The notes under the pieces: model-generated
The model's database searches: none
The model's input: the letters and a program-made list of their open reading frames with translations, nothing else
Told to the model about the DNA's origin: nothing
NCBI GenBank assembly: GCA_036387135.1
Contig: DASVUH010000045.1
Span: 1 to 64,000 of the forward strand
Direction of reading: 5' to 3'
Source: JALZCH01 sp036387135
GTDB lineage: Bacteria > Acidobacteriota > Blastocatellia > Pyrinomonadales > Pyrinomonadaceae
Length of the DNA stretch: 64,000 nt
Part shown: piece by piece, positions 25,526 through 35,172 of the stretch
How positions within the stretch are numbered: position 1 is the first letter of the stretch
Layout of the letters: every line of letters begins with the position of its first letter
Position numbers and translations under genes: made by a program

Positions 25526-27067
25526 ATGAAATTTTATCAGCTTTCGTCACTCAAAATTTTCACTGTTTTCGCAACCGCCGCACTTTTAGCCGGTTGTAGC
25601 GGCGGCAACGCCCAACTTTCTCCGAATTCGCAAACGTCGCAGACAGAACAATCCGCGCCGGTTTCACAGTCGCCGATTGTTTTAGCCGACGGAATCCGCG
25701 CGTCTTACGCCGATATTGTCGAACGAGTCGCGCCCGCCGTTGTGAACATTGACGCGCGCCGAAGAACGAGCCGCGCGCCGCAGCAGCAACAACAGCAGCA
25801 GCAGAATCCGCTGCTCGACGACCCGCGTTTTCGTGATTTCTTCGACCAATTGCCGCAAGGTCAGCGGCAACAGCCTCCGCCGGTCGAACGCGGCGTCGGT
25901 TCCGGCGTTATCATCAGCGCCGACGGAACGATTTTGACCAACAATCACGTCGTCGAAGGAGCGGACGATATTGAAATCGAACTGACCGACAAGCGAACTT
26001 TTAAAGCAAAAGTCGTCGGTCTCGATCCGGCTTCGGATTTAGCCGTGTTAAAAGTCGAAGCCGACAATTTGCCGTTTATGAATCTCGGCGATTCGGACAA
26101 AGTTCGTGTCGGCGACGTTGTTCTGGCAATCGGAAATCCGCTCGGAATCGGACAAACCGTCACTTCGGGAATTATTTCGGCAAAAGGACGCCGGACAGGA
26201 CTCGGCACGGGCAGCTTTGAAAACTTTTTGCAAACCGACGCCCCGATTAATCGCGGCAATTCCGGCGGCGCTTTGATTAACGTGACGGGCGAGCTTGTCG
26301 GCATTAACTCGCAAATCTTATCGCCGGGCGGCGCGGCGGGCGGCAACATCGGAATCGGTTTCGCCATTCCGTCGAATATGGTCAAAGGCGTGATGGAGCA
26401 GCTCGTCAAAAACGGCAAAGTCCGGCGCGGGCAGCTCGGCGTTTTGATTCGCGATATTGATTCGGATTTGGCGGCGTCGCTCAATTTAAAAGACACGCGC
26501 GGCGCGGTAATCACCGACGTTCAGCCCGACAGCGCGGCGGCAAAAGCCGGGCTTCAGCGATACGATGTCGTTACGGCTTTAAACGGCGAACGAGTCGAAG
26601 ACGGAAACACGCTCAGAAATCGAATAGCCGCGACTCAGCCCGGCTCGGAAGTCACTCTCACGGTTTTGCGCGAAGGCAAAGAACAGCAAATCAAAGCAAC
26701 TCTGGGCGAGCTTTCGGTGCAGGCGGCAGAGAACGAACGCGAAAATCCGCAGGGAAATCAAAACGCGCCCGGCGGCGAGCAAAGCGGCAGGCTCGGTCTC
26801 GGTATGCAGCCGCTGACGCCCGATTTGAAACGGCAATTGCAAGTAAACGCCGAAAGAGGTTTGGTTGTCACGGAAGTTGATCCGAATGGACCGGCAGCCG
26901 AAGCCGGATTCAGGGAGCAGGACGTGATTCTCGAAATCAATCGTCAGCCGGTCGCAAGTTTTGAAGATGTACAAGCCGCGCTTGAAAAAAGCGGCGACCG
27001 CCCGGTTCTGATTTTAATGGAACGCCGCGGACAGGTCGTCTTTTTAACCGTCAGACAAAGAAGATAA
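25526..27067 (+). CDS. degP: HtrA/DegP-type serine protease lipoprotein
   Basis: A 513-residue periplasmic quality-control protease. The lipobox LLAGC gives a lipidated Cys24, unusual for HtrA, which is normally soluble or anchored by a helix. A linker with an eight-Gln run (residues 86-93) precedes the trypsin-like domain. The triad is H141 (NNHVVEG), D171 (ASDLAVLK) and S246 (GNSGGAL). Two PDZ domains follow: the first begins around RRGQLGVLIRDIDSDLAASL, the second around GRLGLGMQPLTPDLKRQLQV. Upstream of 25526, AAGGATTATT is a weak ribosome site. A perfect terminator follows at 27085. Confidence 0.96.
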   Translation: MKFYQLSSLKIFTVFATAALLAGCSGGNAQLSPNSQTSQTEQSAPVSQSPIVLADGIRASYADIVERVAPAVVNIDARRRTSRAPQQQQQQQQNPLLDDPRFRDFFDQLPQGQRQQPPPVERGVGSGVIISADGTILTNNHVVEGADDIEIELTDKRTFKAKVVGLDPASDLAVLKVEADNLPFMNLGDSDKVRVGDVVLAIGNPLGIGQTVTSGIISAKGRRTGLGTGSFENFLQTDAPINRGNSGGALINVTGELVGINSQILSPGGAAGGNIGIGFAIPSNMVKGVMEQLVKNGKVRRGQLGVLIRDIDSDLAASLNLKDTRGAVITDVQPDSAAAKAGLQRYDVVTALNGERVEDGNTLRNRIAATQPGSEVTLTVLREGKEQQIKATLGELSVQAAENERENPQGNQNAPGGEQSGRLGLGMQPLTPDLKRQLQVNAERGLVVTEVDPNGPAAEAGFREQDVILEINRQPVASFEDVQAALEKSGDRPVLILMERRGQVVFLTVRQRR

Positions 27068-27084
27068 AACAGCCGCAAACGAAT

Positions 27085-27122
27085 AAAAAGGCGTCGAGCT
27101 TTATAAAGCTCGACGCCTTTTT
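27085..27122. terminator. Rho-independent terminator after htrA
   Basis: A 17-bp stem, AAAAAGGCGTCGAGCTT against AAGCTCGACGCCTTTTT, with four loop bases. Lies between the protease (plus) and rfbA (minus) and serves both. Confidence 0.92.
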
Positions 27123-27147
27123 ATTCGTTCGATTTTAGCAGGATTTC

Positions 27148-28008
27148 TCAATCCAATATTTTTTGCAGATAAGCGCCATAGCCGCTTTTCATATATTTGG
27201 CGGCGAGAATCATCAATTCGGAACGGTTGATATAACCCATATTAAAAGCCGTTTCCTCGATGCAGCCGATTTTCGAGCCTTGTCGTTTTTCAATCACTTT
27301 AACAAACTCGCTGGCGTCAATTAAAGAATCGAATGTGCCGGTGTCGAGCCAAGCCATTCCCCTGCCCATTAATCCCACTTTTAAAGCGTCTTTTTCCAGA
27401 TAAGCCTTGATAACGTCAATAATTTCATATTCTCCGCGCGCGGAAGGCTTTAAATTTTGCGCTATCTCGACAACCCGGTTATCGCAAAAATACAATCCCG
27501 GAATCGCATAATCGGATTTTGGAGAGTCGGGTTTTTCTTCGATGGAAATAACACGAAAATCTTCGTCGAATTCCACGACGCCGTATCTTTGCGGGTCGCT
27601 GACTTTATAAGCGAAAACCGCCGCGCCTTCGACATCGTTAAAGTCTTGCACCAGATTGCTTAAATGAGCGCCGTAGAAAATATTATCGCCGAGAATCAGC
27701 GCGACCTTTTCGTTTCCGATAAATTCTTTGCCGATGACAAACGCCTGAGCCAATCCTTCGGGCTTTTCCTGCACGGCATATTCAAAACGGCAGCCAAGCT
27801 CGCCGCCGTCTCCCAATAATCGCCGAAAGCTCTCGGTATCTTCCGGCGTCGTGATAATCAGGATTTCGCGAATGCCCGCGAGCATCAAAACCGACAAAGG
27901 ATAATAAATCATCGGCTTGTCATAGACGGGCATTAACTGTTTACTGATGGCTTTCGTAATCGGATAAAGCCTTGTGCCGGAGCCTCCGGCTAAAATTATG
28001 CCTTTCAT
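27148..28008 (-). CDS. rfbA: Glucose-1-phosphate thymidylyltransferase
   Basis: A 286-residue RmlA that makes dTDP-glucose from glucose-1-phosphate and dTTP, the first step to dTDP-rhamnose. The nucleotide-binding loop is MKGIILAGGSGTRLYPITKA. It continues with SKQLMPVYDKPMIYYPLSVL, then ILGDNIFYG, then SIEEKPDSPKSDYAIPGLYF, then MAWLDTGTFDSL. The remaining rml genes are not adjacent. The length is typical of the RmlA short type. Confidence 0.95.
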   Translation of the reverse strand: MKGIILAGGSGTRLYPITKAISKQLMPVYDKPMIYYPLSVLMLAGIREILIITTPEDTESFRRLLGDGGELGCRFEYAVQEKPEGLAQAFVIGKEFIGNEKVALILGDNIFYGAHLSNLVQDFNDVEGAAVFAYKVSDPQRYGVVEFDEDFRVISIEEKPDSPKSDYAIPGLYFCDNRVVEIAQNLKPSARGEYEIIDVIKAYLEKDALKVGLMGRGMAWLDTGTFDSLIDASEFVKVIEKRQGSKIGCIEETAFNMGYINRSELMILAAKYMKSGYGAYLQKILD

Positions 28009-28033
28009 AATTTAAATCGTTTTGGAAACGGAA

Positions 28034-28063
28034 AAGCCGCAAAGCTAAAATCCCTTGCGGCTT
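28034..28063 (-). terminator. Hairpin beside the tRNA-Pro 3'-end copy A
   Basis: AAGCCGCAA and TTGCGGCTT pair across 12 bases, just after the tRNA-like 3' end on the minus strand. It occupies the same relative place as the hairpin after the intact tRNA-Pro (38256-38291). Confidence 0.5.
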
Positions 28064-28069
28064 AAATAA

Positions 28070-28205
28070 TCGGGATGGCGAGATTCGAACTCAAAGAAAT
28101 TCGTTTGTTTGCGTTTGGATGAATTCGTTCAGCCTCTGATTTAACTGCCATTCCCGTCAAAATATATTAGCAGACTTTCGCTCTGTTCGGATAAATTTTG
28201 TTACG
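28070..28205 (-). repeat. Attachment-site-like repeat A: 3' end of tRNA-Pro plus element arm
   Basis: The 22 bases at 28070-28091 are identical to the last 22 bases of tRNA-Pro(GGG) at 38295-38316. To the right, about 115 further bases align with repeat B (30013-30150), including the blocks TCTGATTTAAC and AAATTTTGTTA, but not with the tRNA. There is no anticodon arm, so it is not a tRNA. It marks the outer end of an integrated element. The rest of the gap to 28420 carries no gene. Confidence 0.8.
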
Positions 28206-28420
28206 GTTCCGAAGCCATTAAACAATCTTTACACGAAACAATCTTCGAATAATAAATCTAAATAATTCAAGCGAATAAAAACTTTCGTGAGAATTTAAAG
28301 AGAAATTTTTCAGAAAAACTTCAGAAAATCCTAAAGATTCCCCGCACCGAAATCAGCATAATCGCTCCCGTCAGCAACAGACAGGCTCATTAGAAGCCAA
28401 ACATAAATGGAGGAATAGCA

Positions 28421-29800
28421 ATGATAAAGATTTTCGCAAATAACTTGATTCGATTTTTGGTTTTGGGCAGCCTCGGGCTGTTCGCGTTTTCAACCTTTAC
28501 GTCAGCCGCGCCTGTCGTCAGGCAAGGGAGCGGAGCAAATGCTGCGGGGCTGCAAGCGACGGTTGACTTATTTCGCGCCGATTTGGGCGGCGCAAATAAC
28601 GGTGCCGGCGGTTCGTTCGCAACCGGAAGGCGCGAGGTAAATTGGGACGGCGTGCCGGACAGTTTTTCCGAACCGAACAATTTCCCCGCAGATTTCTTTA
28701 ACAACAATAGCCCGCGCGGCATAATGTTCAACTCGATAGAGGACGCGACCGGATCGGCGTTAAATCAATTCGCCGTCAGCGCAAACCAGGCGTCCGGCGT
28801 CCCGGTTCGTTTCGGCAATCTCAACGCCGCTTATCCGTTCATTCTGCAAACTTTTAGCTCGCAGCGGTTATTCATCGCCCGCAATACGCATATGATGGAA
28901 GTGACTTTCTTTATTCCGGGAACGAGCATTCCGGCGGCGGTCAAAGGCTTCGGAGTTGTTTTCGCGGATGTTGATTCGGCAACCGGCGGCAATCGTTCGC
29001 TGATTCGCGTCTATGGTCCCGACGGCAGACAGCTTTCGGCTGCTGCAGCGCCGGTCTTCAATACCGGTCTTTCGTTCGTCGGTATTTCCTTCAATAACGG
29101 CGAGCGCATCGCCCGCGTGGTGATTGAAAGCGGCAACGCCGCGCTTTCCTCAACAAACGACGACAGCGAAAACGGGATTGACATAGTAGCGATGGATGAT
29201 TTCATCTACGGTGAGCCGCAATCAATAGATTTTGCTTCCAGCGTTTCAGGATCCATTATTTACGGAACAACTCCCCCGGATCAACCGGCGAAGATTGTCT
29301 CAGGAGCAAGATTAGTGGCGAGCGGCGATTCGAACGCGGTGGCAATCAGTAATTCAAACGGTTATTATCAGTTCAACGAGAATCTTGAAACCGGCGGCAC
29401 TTATACCGTCACCGCATCAAAAACCGGAGATATAAACAATATCAGCCCTTTTGATGCGACGCTTATTTTGCGGTGTTTAGCCGCCGGCAATGGCTGCAAT
29501 TTAACAGCTAATCAACAAATAGCGGGTGATACCAATGGAAGCGGAGGTCTTTCCCCGATTGATGCGACTCTGATTCTTCGTTTTGTCGCGGCAAATGGAC
29601 AAACCGGGCAAACCGGACAAACGGGTAACTGGAAATTCTCTTCACCGTCCCGCACTTACTTGCCGCTCGGCGGTAATCTTTCTGATGAGAATTACACAGC
29701 ATTACTGATCGGAGATGTAAGCGGCGGTTGGCAGCCGCCCGCTTCTTTAAGCGGCGCTGAAGAAGCGAAACAGGAAAAGACGGAAACACTGCCCTCATAA
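28421..29800 (+). CDS. Secreted protein with dockerin-like C-terminal repeats (459 aa)
   Basis: The signal peptide is MIKIFANNLIRFLVLGSLGL, then FAFSTFTSAA. The N-terminal 270 residues form a Gly/Asn/Ser-rich beta domain with ADVDSATGGNRSLIRVYGPD and DIVAMDDFIYGEPQSIDF. Then comes a carboxypeptidase-regulatory-like module (VSGSIIYGTTPPDQPAKIVS). The C-terminal part holds calcium-loop dockerin-like repeats: GDINNISPFDATLILRCLA and GDTNGSGGLSPIDATLILRF, plus a partial GDVSGGW. It is outside the cell or on its surface. SD AGGAAT at 28411-28416. It is the only gene of the small element between the tRNA-end copies A and B. Confidence 0.78.
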   Translation: MIKIFANNLIRFLVLGSLGLFAFSTFTSAAPVVRQGSGANAAGLQATVDLFRADLGGANNGAGGSFATGRREVNWDGVPDSFSEPNNFPADFFNNNSPRGIMFNSIEDATGSALNQFAVSANQASGVPVRFGNLNAAYPFILQTFSSQRLFIARNTHMMEVTFFIPGTSIPAAVKGFGVVFADVDSATGGNRSLIRVYGPDGRQLSAAAAPVFNTGLSFVGISFNNGERIARVVIESGNAALSSTNDDSENGIDIVAMDDFIYGEPQSIDFASSVSGSIIYGTTPPDQPAKIVSGARLVASGDSNAVAISNSNGYYQFNENLETGGTYTVTASKTGDINNISPFDATLILRCLAAGNGCNLTANQQIAGDTNGSGGLSPIDATLILRFVAANGQTGQTGQTGNWKFSSPSRTYLPLGGNLSDENYTALLIGDVSGGWQPPASLSGAEEAKQEKTETLPS

Positions 29801-29947
29801 GAGTGGAAGACTTTTCCGCAGCATTTGCCGCCCGTGAAATGATAGTGGTTCGGGAACAAGCCAGCGGAAGGAAAAGCGGACATTCAATTACTACTACCCG
29901 AGAAAGCACTTTTTTGTGATTGACGCACCAATGACATATTAAACAAG

Positions 29948-29974
29948 AAAAGCGTATCTTTCGAGATACGCTTT
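29948..29974. terminator. Hairpin near repeat B
   Basis: AAAAGCGTATCT and AGATACGCTTTT pair across three to four bases. It sits left of copy B. The DNA to its left (29921-29955) resembles that left of tRNA-Pro (38172-38207). The rest of 29801-30012 shows no gene. Confidence 0.6.
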
Positions 29975-30012
29975 TCCATTGATTTAATTGAGTTAAACTC
30001 AATTATTTTGAA

Positions 30013-30150
30013 TCGGGATGGCGAGATTCGAACTTAAAGTAAATTGTTTGCTTTCGTTTATATAAGTTCGTTTAGTCTCTGATTTAACCGCCATTTCTGT
30101 GAAAGTATATTATCAGATTTCACCTCAGCTTTGATAAGTTTTGTTAAGTT
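30013..30150 (-). repeat. Attachment-site-like repeat B: 3' end of tRNA-Pro plus element arm
   Basis: The 22 bases at 30013-30034 equal the tRNA-Pro 3' end. The following arm resembles repeat A. GGCACACTACTGGCACACC at 30151-30169 is a direct TGGCACAC duplication of the sort seen as integrase arm sites. It separates the dockerin-protein element from the restriction-system element. Confidence 0.8.
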
Positions 30151-30188
30151 GGCACACTACTGGCACACCAAAGGTTTCTATTTTGTAA

Positions 30189-33100
30189 TCAAGCCGCCGC
30201 GTTTGATCTTATTTCTGTTAGAATTTCAACAATCTTCGCTGCTTCATTATCGGGGAAAATACCGCTTAAGCCATTTGAATTAAAATTTGTATATGGCGGT
30301 TGATATAACATAGCCGCGTCCATTACACCATTTTTTGTTAGGTAATCAATTATCAAATTCACAAACTCGATTTGATTTGAGTTATATCTTTGCCCATCGA
30401 GGAAATCATTAAAAGCGCGTTTAGCTTCTTGCCTGTCTAATCCGATTAAATTTCTTATAAACAAACCTAAACTGTCTTGTTTGCCATAAGCATTTTCAAA
30501 GTCTTCTTTTGATCCTAAATCACCGGATTCAAAAAAGATTCGTTCCAATTCTTGAACATCCGACGGGGTTATAGGTTTATTACGCTTTAATTTTTGCAAA
30601 GCAATGTGGTTTTCTTCATCTTTTAAAAATTGCATCATCTTTGCACGATAACGACTTAGATTTGTTGTCGTAACAGTGCCGGAAAGATTGATTTCCGTTG
30701 CCTCACCAATTTCATCTTCAAAATCTGTGTAAATAACTTGCCGTTGCGTTTTATCAATAAATTGAATCAATTCTCGAAGACGTTTGCGGACATTTTCAAG
30801 AATCGCAAGATTTGCATCTTGCCAGAATTCCTGTTTTTGAATTTCTTGAATTAATTCAATTTGAGCTTTAACCATTGGAACGGTTTCTTTTTCTTCCAAT
30901 CGGCTGGCGATTTCAATAACTTGCTCTTTTAGCTTTTCATATTCTTTGTTTTTATGAAGGATTGCGAGTTGGAGCTTCAAAATCAAATAGTCAAATTGTT
31001 TTGCGGTTTCATCTTCTGATTTTAATTCATTAGGTAAAGCTGCAATGATTTTAGTCAGCTCGTAATAGCTATTGGAATCAAGCGTTTCCCACGCCTTTTG
31101 TTGATTAAATTTTTCGACTTGTTGAAGATGCGGGCGCACAACAAAGTTATCGGGATTTATTGCTTTGACCTGATTTTGAAGGCGTAGTGTAGTTTCTTCA
31201 TCAAGGTTTTTAAGGTCTTCGTTAAGTTCGGCAGATTTGCGTATTGAATCAATCAACTCAACTCGTTTATTAAAGATTTTGGTGCTGAGTGATTCTTGTA
31301 AACGCGGCTCGACTTCTTTCTTTTCCTGATTGAAATACTCGAAATTTTGGCAATAATCGAAAATATTAAAAAACTCTTTGTCTTTACCAATTCCGAAAAG
31401 ATCGGGCGAAAGGCGTGTGCCGCGTCCAATCATTTGCAGGAATTTTGTTTTCGAGCGTACAGCTTTGAAGAAAACGAGATTAACAATTTCAGGAATATCA
31501 ATTCCGGTGTCGAGCATATCAACTGAAATAGCTATCTGCGGCATCTTGCCGGGCGTTGAAAAATCATCGAGCAGCTTTTCGGTATAAGTCGCATAATTAT
31601 CAATAATCCTGGCAAATTCGCCTTTGTAATGCGGATAATTCACATCGAACCGCTTTTCGATTTCAACGGCGTGTTTGTGGTTTTTGGCAAAGATAATCGT
31701 CTTGCCTAATTTGTCGCCGCCTTCTACTTTCGAGCCGTTTTCCATCAAAAAAGCTAGAACCTTGTCAATCGTATCTTGATTGAAAAGCCAGGCGTTCAAA
31801 GCGGCAGAATCAATTTGGTCGGGCGTTTCGCCGTCTTCGTTCCAGTCGATTGCATCCCAAGCGTCTTTTTCATCTTCGGAAAGTTGGTCGTATTTGATGC
31901 CTTCGCGTGTGAATTTGGTCGGAACACTGATGTTTCTTGAGGGCACAAGATAACCGTCATTTACCGCTTCTTCCAATTCGTAAGCATCGGTCGGAACGCC
32001 GCTTTGCAAATCGAAAAGGCGATAAGTGTTTTTATCAACTTCCGATTTCGGCGTAGCCGTTAAACCGACAAGAAAAGAATCGAAATAATCAAAGATTGCT
32101 TTGTATTTCTGATAAATGGAGCGATGTGCTTCATCAACCACAATCAAATCAAAATAGCCCGTTCCGAAACGTCGCTTCTCGCCCTCCATTTGATTAATGA
32201 GATTCATCATCGTCGGATAAGTGGAAACATAAACGCGGCTTCCGGTGGCTTCGCGTTCGGTAACGAGATTGACCGGGTTTGAGTTTGGCAGATGCGTTTT
32301 AAAAGCGTTGGCAGCTTGTTTTACGAGCGCAACTCTATCGGCGAGAAACAAGACGCGCTTTGCCCAATTTGCGCGTTGAAGCAAATCGGTTAAAGCAATC
32401 ACGGTGCGAGTTTTTCCTGCGCCCGTTGCCATTACAACGAGAGCCTTTCGTTGATTCTTTTCGCTGAAATTTTCGGCTACTTTCTTGATGGCACGTTTTT
32501 GATAATGACGTTCGACGATTGATGTATTGATGTCGTCTGCATTAAGAGCTTTACGTGTCGTGCGACGTTGAATCATCAAAACGAGTTCGTCTTTCGTATA
32601 AAAGCCCTGCACGTTGCGCGGCGGATAATTAGCATCATCCCAAAGAAGAATCTCGTAGCCGTTAGTATAAAAAATAATCGGACGCTGTTTATACTCTGCT
32701 TCTATGCAATTAGCATATTCTTTCGCCTGTTGCTTTCCCGCGTTAGCATCTTTTGAAGTCCTTTTTGCTTCAATGATGGCGAGCGGTAAACGGTCGTTTC
32801 CCCAAAGCACATAATCAACATAGCCGATGCCTTCGGCGTTCGGCATTCCGCGAACTTCCAATTCAACGGTTGCATCTGTTCCCAAATTCCAACCGGCTTC
32901 GCGGAGCATTAAATCAATAATGTGTTTGCGCGTGTCAGCTTCGGAATAATCGTGCGAATCGGGAAACTTTTCGTTGCGTTTCCTGGCTTCGGCGATTTGT
33001 TTTTTGAGTCGTTCGAGTTCTTCGTCAATCGTCGGTTCGGTAATCCGTCTTTTGCGTTCGGCTTCTTCTTTTCGCCGTGCTTCGTTTTCGTCATAAGCCT

Positions 33101-33575
33101 TTTTAAGTTGATCGAGAGAGGTTGCCGAAATCGAAACTTGTTTTGGTGGAACCAGCTTTTCTTCAAACTGCAAACCGTCAAACTGCTTTGCCTCGCCGCG
33201 CGTGTACATTCGCGCCATCCAGTAAAGAAAATGAAATAATTCTTTTGCGGTTTGCAGGGCTTCCGTTTCGGTGATGCGGCGATTGCTGTGAACGGCTTCG
33301 TTTCCGACGCGGCGGACGTAATCAACCTTTGTGAAAACCTTACGCGGGAGATTGTTTTTGAAATCGTCGGCGAAGATTTTAGAGCTTAAATTATTATCGT
33401 AAGGTGCGCGAAGTTCGTCGTCGTATTGATAAATCCAATCAACCGCGAGTTCCAGAGCGCGGCGGGCGTGAAAACAAGCGGTGCGCGAATCGGTAAAAAC
33501 AAGATTTTCAGCTTTGGCGGCGGAATTATAAACCGCCGCCCACTCATCTTTTAGAAAAGTGAAGTTTGTTCTCAT
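30189..33575 (-). CDS. hsdR: Type I restriction enzyme, R subunit (HsdR)
   Basis: A 1128-residue motor/nuclease subunit. The N-terminal DUF4145 domain is about residues 10-120. The PD-(D/E)xK nuclease domain has AIIEAKRTSK (about 270-280). The SF2 helicase follows: Walker A VMATGAGKTRTVI, Walker B LIVVDEAHRSI, then VGLTATPKS, and motif VI region QMIGRGTRLSPDLF. The C-terminal EcoEI_R_C-type domain binds the methylase core. ATG 33575 is preferred over the TTG at 33590 since GAAAGGAAA precedes it. It is the last gene of the operon hsdM-hsdS-MBL-hsdR on the minus strand. It cuts unmodified DNA after translocation. Confidence 0.96.
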   Translation of the reverse strand: MRTNFTFLKDEWAAVYNSAAKAENLVFTDSRTACFHARRALELAVDWIYQYDDELRAPYDNNLSSKIFADDFKNNLPRKVFTKVDYVRRVGNEAVHSNRRITETEALQTAKELFHFLYWMARMYTRGEAKQFDGLQFEEKLVPPKQVSISATSLDQLKKAYDENEARRKEEAERKRRITEPTIDEELERLKKQIAEARKRNEKFPDSHDYSEADTRKHIIDLMLREAGWNLGTDATVELEVRGMPNAEGIGYVDYVLWGNDRLPLAIIEAKRTSKDANAGKQQAKEYANCIEAEYKQRPIIFYTNGYEILLWDDANYPPRNVQGFYTKDELVLMIQRRTTRKALNADDINTSIVERHYQKRAIKKVAENFSEKNQRKALVVMATGAGKTRTVIALTDLLQRANWAKRVLFLADRVALVKQAANAFKTHLPNSNPVNLVTEREATGSRVYVSTYPTMMNLINQMEGEKRRFGTGYFDLIVVDEAHRSIYQKYKAIFDYFDSFLVGLTATPKSEVDKNTYRLFDLQSGVPTDAYELEEAVNDGYLVPSRNISVPTKFTREGIKYDQLSEDEKDAWDAIDWNEDGETPDQIDSAALNAWLFNQDTIDKVLAFLMENGSKVEGGDKLGKTIIFAKNHKHAVEIEKRFDVNYPHYKGEFARIIDNYATYTEKLLDDFSTPGKMPQIAISVDMLDTGIDIPEIVNLVFFKAVRSKTKFLQMIGRGTRLSPDLFGIGKDKEFFNIFDYCQNFEYFNQEKKEVEPRLQESLSTKIFNKRVELIDSIRKSAELNEDLKNLDEETTLRLQNQVKAINPDNFVVRPHLQQVEKFNQQKAWETLDSNSYYELTKIIAALPNELKSEDETAKQFDYLILKLQLAILHKNKEYEKLKEQVIEIASRLEEKETVPMVKAQIELIQEIQKQEFWQDANLAILENVRKRLRELIQFIDKTQRQVIYTDFEDEIGEATEINLSGTVTTTNLSRYRAKMMQFLKDEENHIALQKLKRNKPITPSDVQELERIFFESGDLGSKEDFENAYGKQDSLGLFIRNLIGLDRQEAKRAFNDFLDGQRYNSNQIEFVNLIIDYLTKNGVMDAAMLYQPPYTNFNSNGLSGIFPDNEAAKIVEILTEIRSNAAA

Positions 33576-33632
33576 GCCGTTTCCTTTCAAAAGAAATATA
33601 ACTGAGAAGTTTATTTTTATTACCGGCTTTGG

Positions 33633-35060
33633 TTATTCGTGCTTTGAGACGTAGGTCAACACGTTACCGTTATTCTTGTCCTTAACCAGTTGATAAACAT
33701 CCCATTCGCCGTGAGCCGGAGTTTGTTCAAATCTTTGTCCGATGACTACTTTTTCGCCGTCGGTTCGTACGTCTATATTTCCGTAAACGGCAACCGTTCG
33801 CCCCAGTTCCTTATCTGTCGGGTTCTTTTTAATAATTAAATCTCTGGTTGAACGCGCCAGTTCGGTGCTGAAAATTAGAGGTCGGTCGCTGCGTCCGAAT
33901 TTACCTAATGCGCCAACCGCGTCGGGTCGCGGATGTGAATGCGGTTCTTCGTCGCCGCTTGAGATAATTGTCACGGCTGAATTTATTGATTGAAGGAAGA
34001 GATTTGTGAAATCTGCGCTGCCGTGATGACAAGCCTTTGCGACATCAGCCTCAAATATCTTGTTGGCTTTCGTTAACAAAGTTTTTATCTCGGCTGGGCT
34101 GGCTGTTTCGGGATTGATTCCGGTGTAATGCTCAAGCAGATGATTTTCCGCCGGAATATTCAAATCGCCGCCGAGAAGAATTCTGACATCTCCGTATTCG
34201 ACTTTTACCACGACGGAATGACCGTTTTTCGTCACTCCCGGCGTGCCTTTCTGCCCGAACCATTTCATCGTCCGTTTTCCGGCTGCATCAGCAGTCGGCA
34301 CGGGAGCTAAAACGCGGATTGCCGGTTTTTTGTTCTCAACATCGTTTTTGTCGTAATTGGGCAAATATTGGTCGTCACTGCAAAGCATTTTGACGTTCGC
34401 GCCTTTGTCCCTCAGTTTTTTCATCAGCTTTGGATAGAGCTTTCCCTTAACCTTCGCAGTGTCTTTAAGAAGCTCATCCAGCCCGTCATTGTCGAGAACA
34501 ATATCGGTAAGAAAATCGCCTTTTAGAGCGCCGAGCGAATCTTTCCCAACGCGCTCTACTAGTCCGTTGTGATAGACATTCTGAAACACGACTTTAGGTT
34601 CTTCGGCAATGTCGAAAAAACCGTTGTAGTGGTCTTTGTCCGGGTGCGAGATGATAGTATTTTCAAATACAACAGGCTTCGGATTTTTGCCGCCCAGATT
34701 GAATTTCCAGTGCAGAAACGCCGCCATATTTTTGCCTTCGCCCGCGTCAATCAGATGAAATTTGTCGTCCGGCGTAATCATCAAACAACCATCGCCCTGC
34801 GCGACATCAATAAAATAAATTTCCAGAATTTTATGTTCCTGAAAGTCCTTTTTCTTCATCCAGCCGATTTTCGGCTGCCGGTTGACATCCCAGCCGCGAA
34901 TGCGGACTTTCGCCCAAATGCCGTCCTCTACGCCCTGATGCTCAATCCAAGTTCCCCACAGCAGATGCCCGATTCTATCTTTTCCATCTCGCTCTTTATA
35001 AACTTTGGCGGTCGGATAACCCGCATAGACTGCTCTTTTTTCTACCTGTTTTTCTGCCAT
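33633..35060 (-). CDS. Metallo-beta-lactamase-fold protein within the type I RM operon
   Basis: A 475-residue cytoplasmic protein. The N-terminal 60 residues look like an SH3-type beta barrel (AVYAGYPTAKVYKERDG, then WAKVRIRGWDVN). It is followed by a ComEC/Rec2-like metallo-beta-lactamase domain: IYFIDVAQGDGCLMITPDDK, then the metal motif ISHPDKDHYNGF (HxDxDH, first His shifted from HxHxDH). Later parts are VRILLGGDLNIPAE, then VAKACHHGSADF with the later His ligands. Such proteins hydrolyse nucleic acid or nucleotides. It lies between hsdS and hsdR, with 112 bases upstream and 57 downstream. SD AGGAG, eight bases before ATG 35060. Confidence 0.8.
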   Translation of the reverse strand: MAEKQVEKRAVYAGYPTAKVYKERDGKDRIGHLLWGTWIEHQGVEDGIWAKVRIRGWDVNRQPKIGWMKKKDFQEHKILEIYFIDVAQGDGCLMITPDDKFHLIDAGEGKNMAAFLHWKFNLGGKNPKPVVFENTIISHPDKDHYNGFFDIAEEPKVVFQNVYHNGLVERVGKDSLGALKGDFLTDIVLDNDGLDELLKDTAKVKGKLYPKLMKKLRDKGANVKMLCSDDQYLPNYDKNDVENKKPAIRVLAPVPTADAAGKRTMKWFGQKGTPGVTKNGHSVVVKVEYGDVRILLGGDLNIPAENHLLEHYTGINPETASPAEIKTLLTKANKIFEADVAKACHHGSADFTNLFLQSINSAVTIISSGDEEPHSHPRPDAVGALGKFGRSDRPLIFSTELARSTRDLIIKKNPTDKELGRTVAVYGNIDVRTDGEKVVIGQRFEQTPAHGEWDVYQLVKDKNNGNVLTYVSKHE

Positions 35061-35172
35061 TTTAGTCTTCTCCTGATAAGCAATTAAAAGATAATAAAAC
35101 GTTTTGCAAAATCTTCCGATTGCTGAATTTTTGCAACCCGGCAACCTGGTTACATTGTGGAAAACCGACCGC

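Noticed and set aside
25749..25830. CAG/CAA repeat as a mobile or regulatory repeat
   Set aside because: It simply codes the glutamine run in the linker of the HtrA lipoprotein.
28070..28160. A tRNA gene at 28070-28160 and at 30013-30100
   Set aside because: Only T-arm and acceptor 3' sequence exist; no anticodon or D-arm. Better explained as attachment-site copies.
30151..30188. Remnant of an integrase at the TGGCACAC repeat
   Set aside because: Only the short direct repeat is present; no recombinase motif could be read in any frame.
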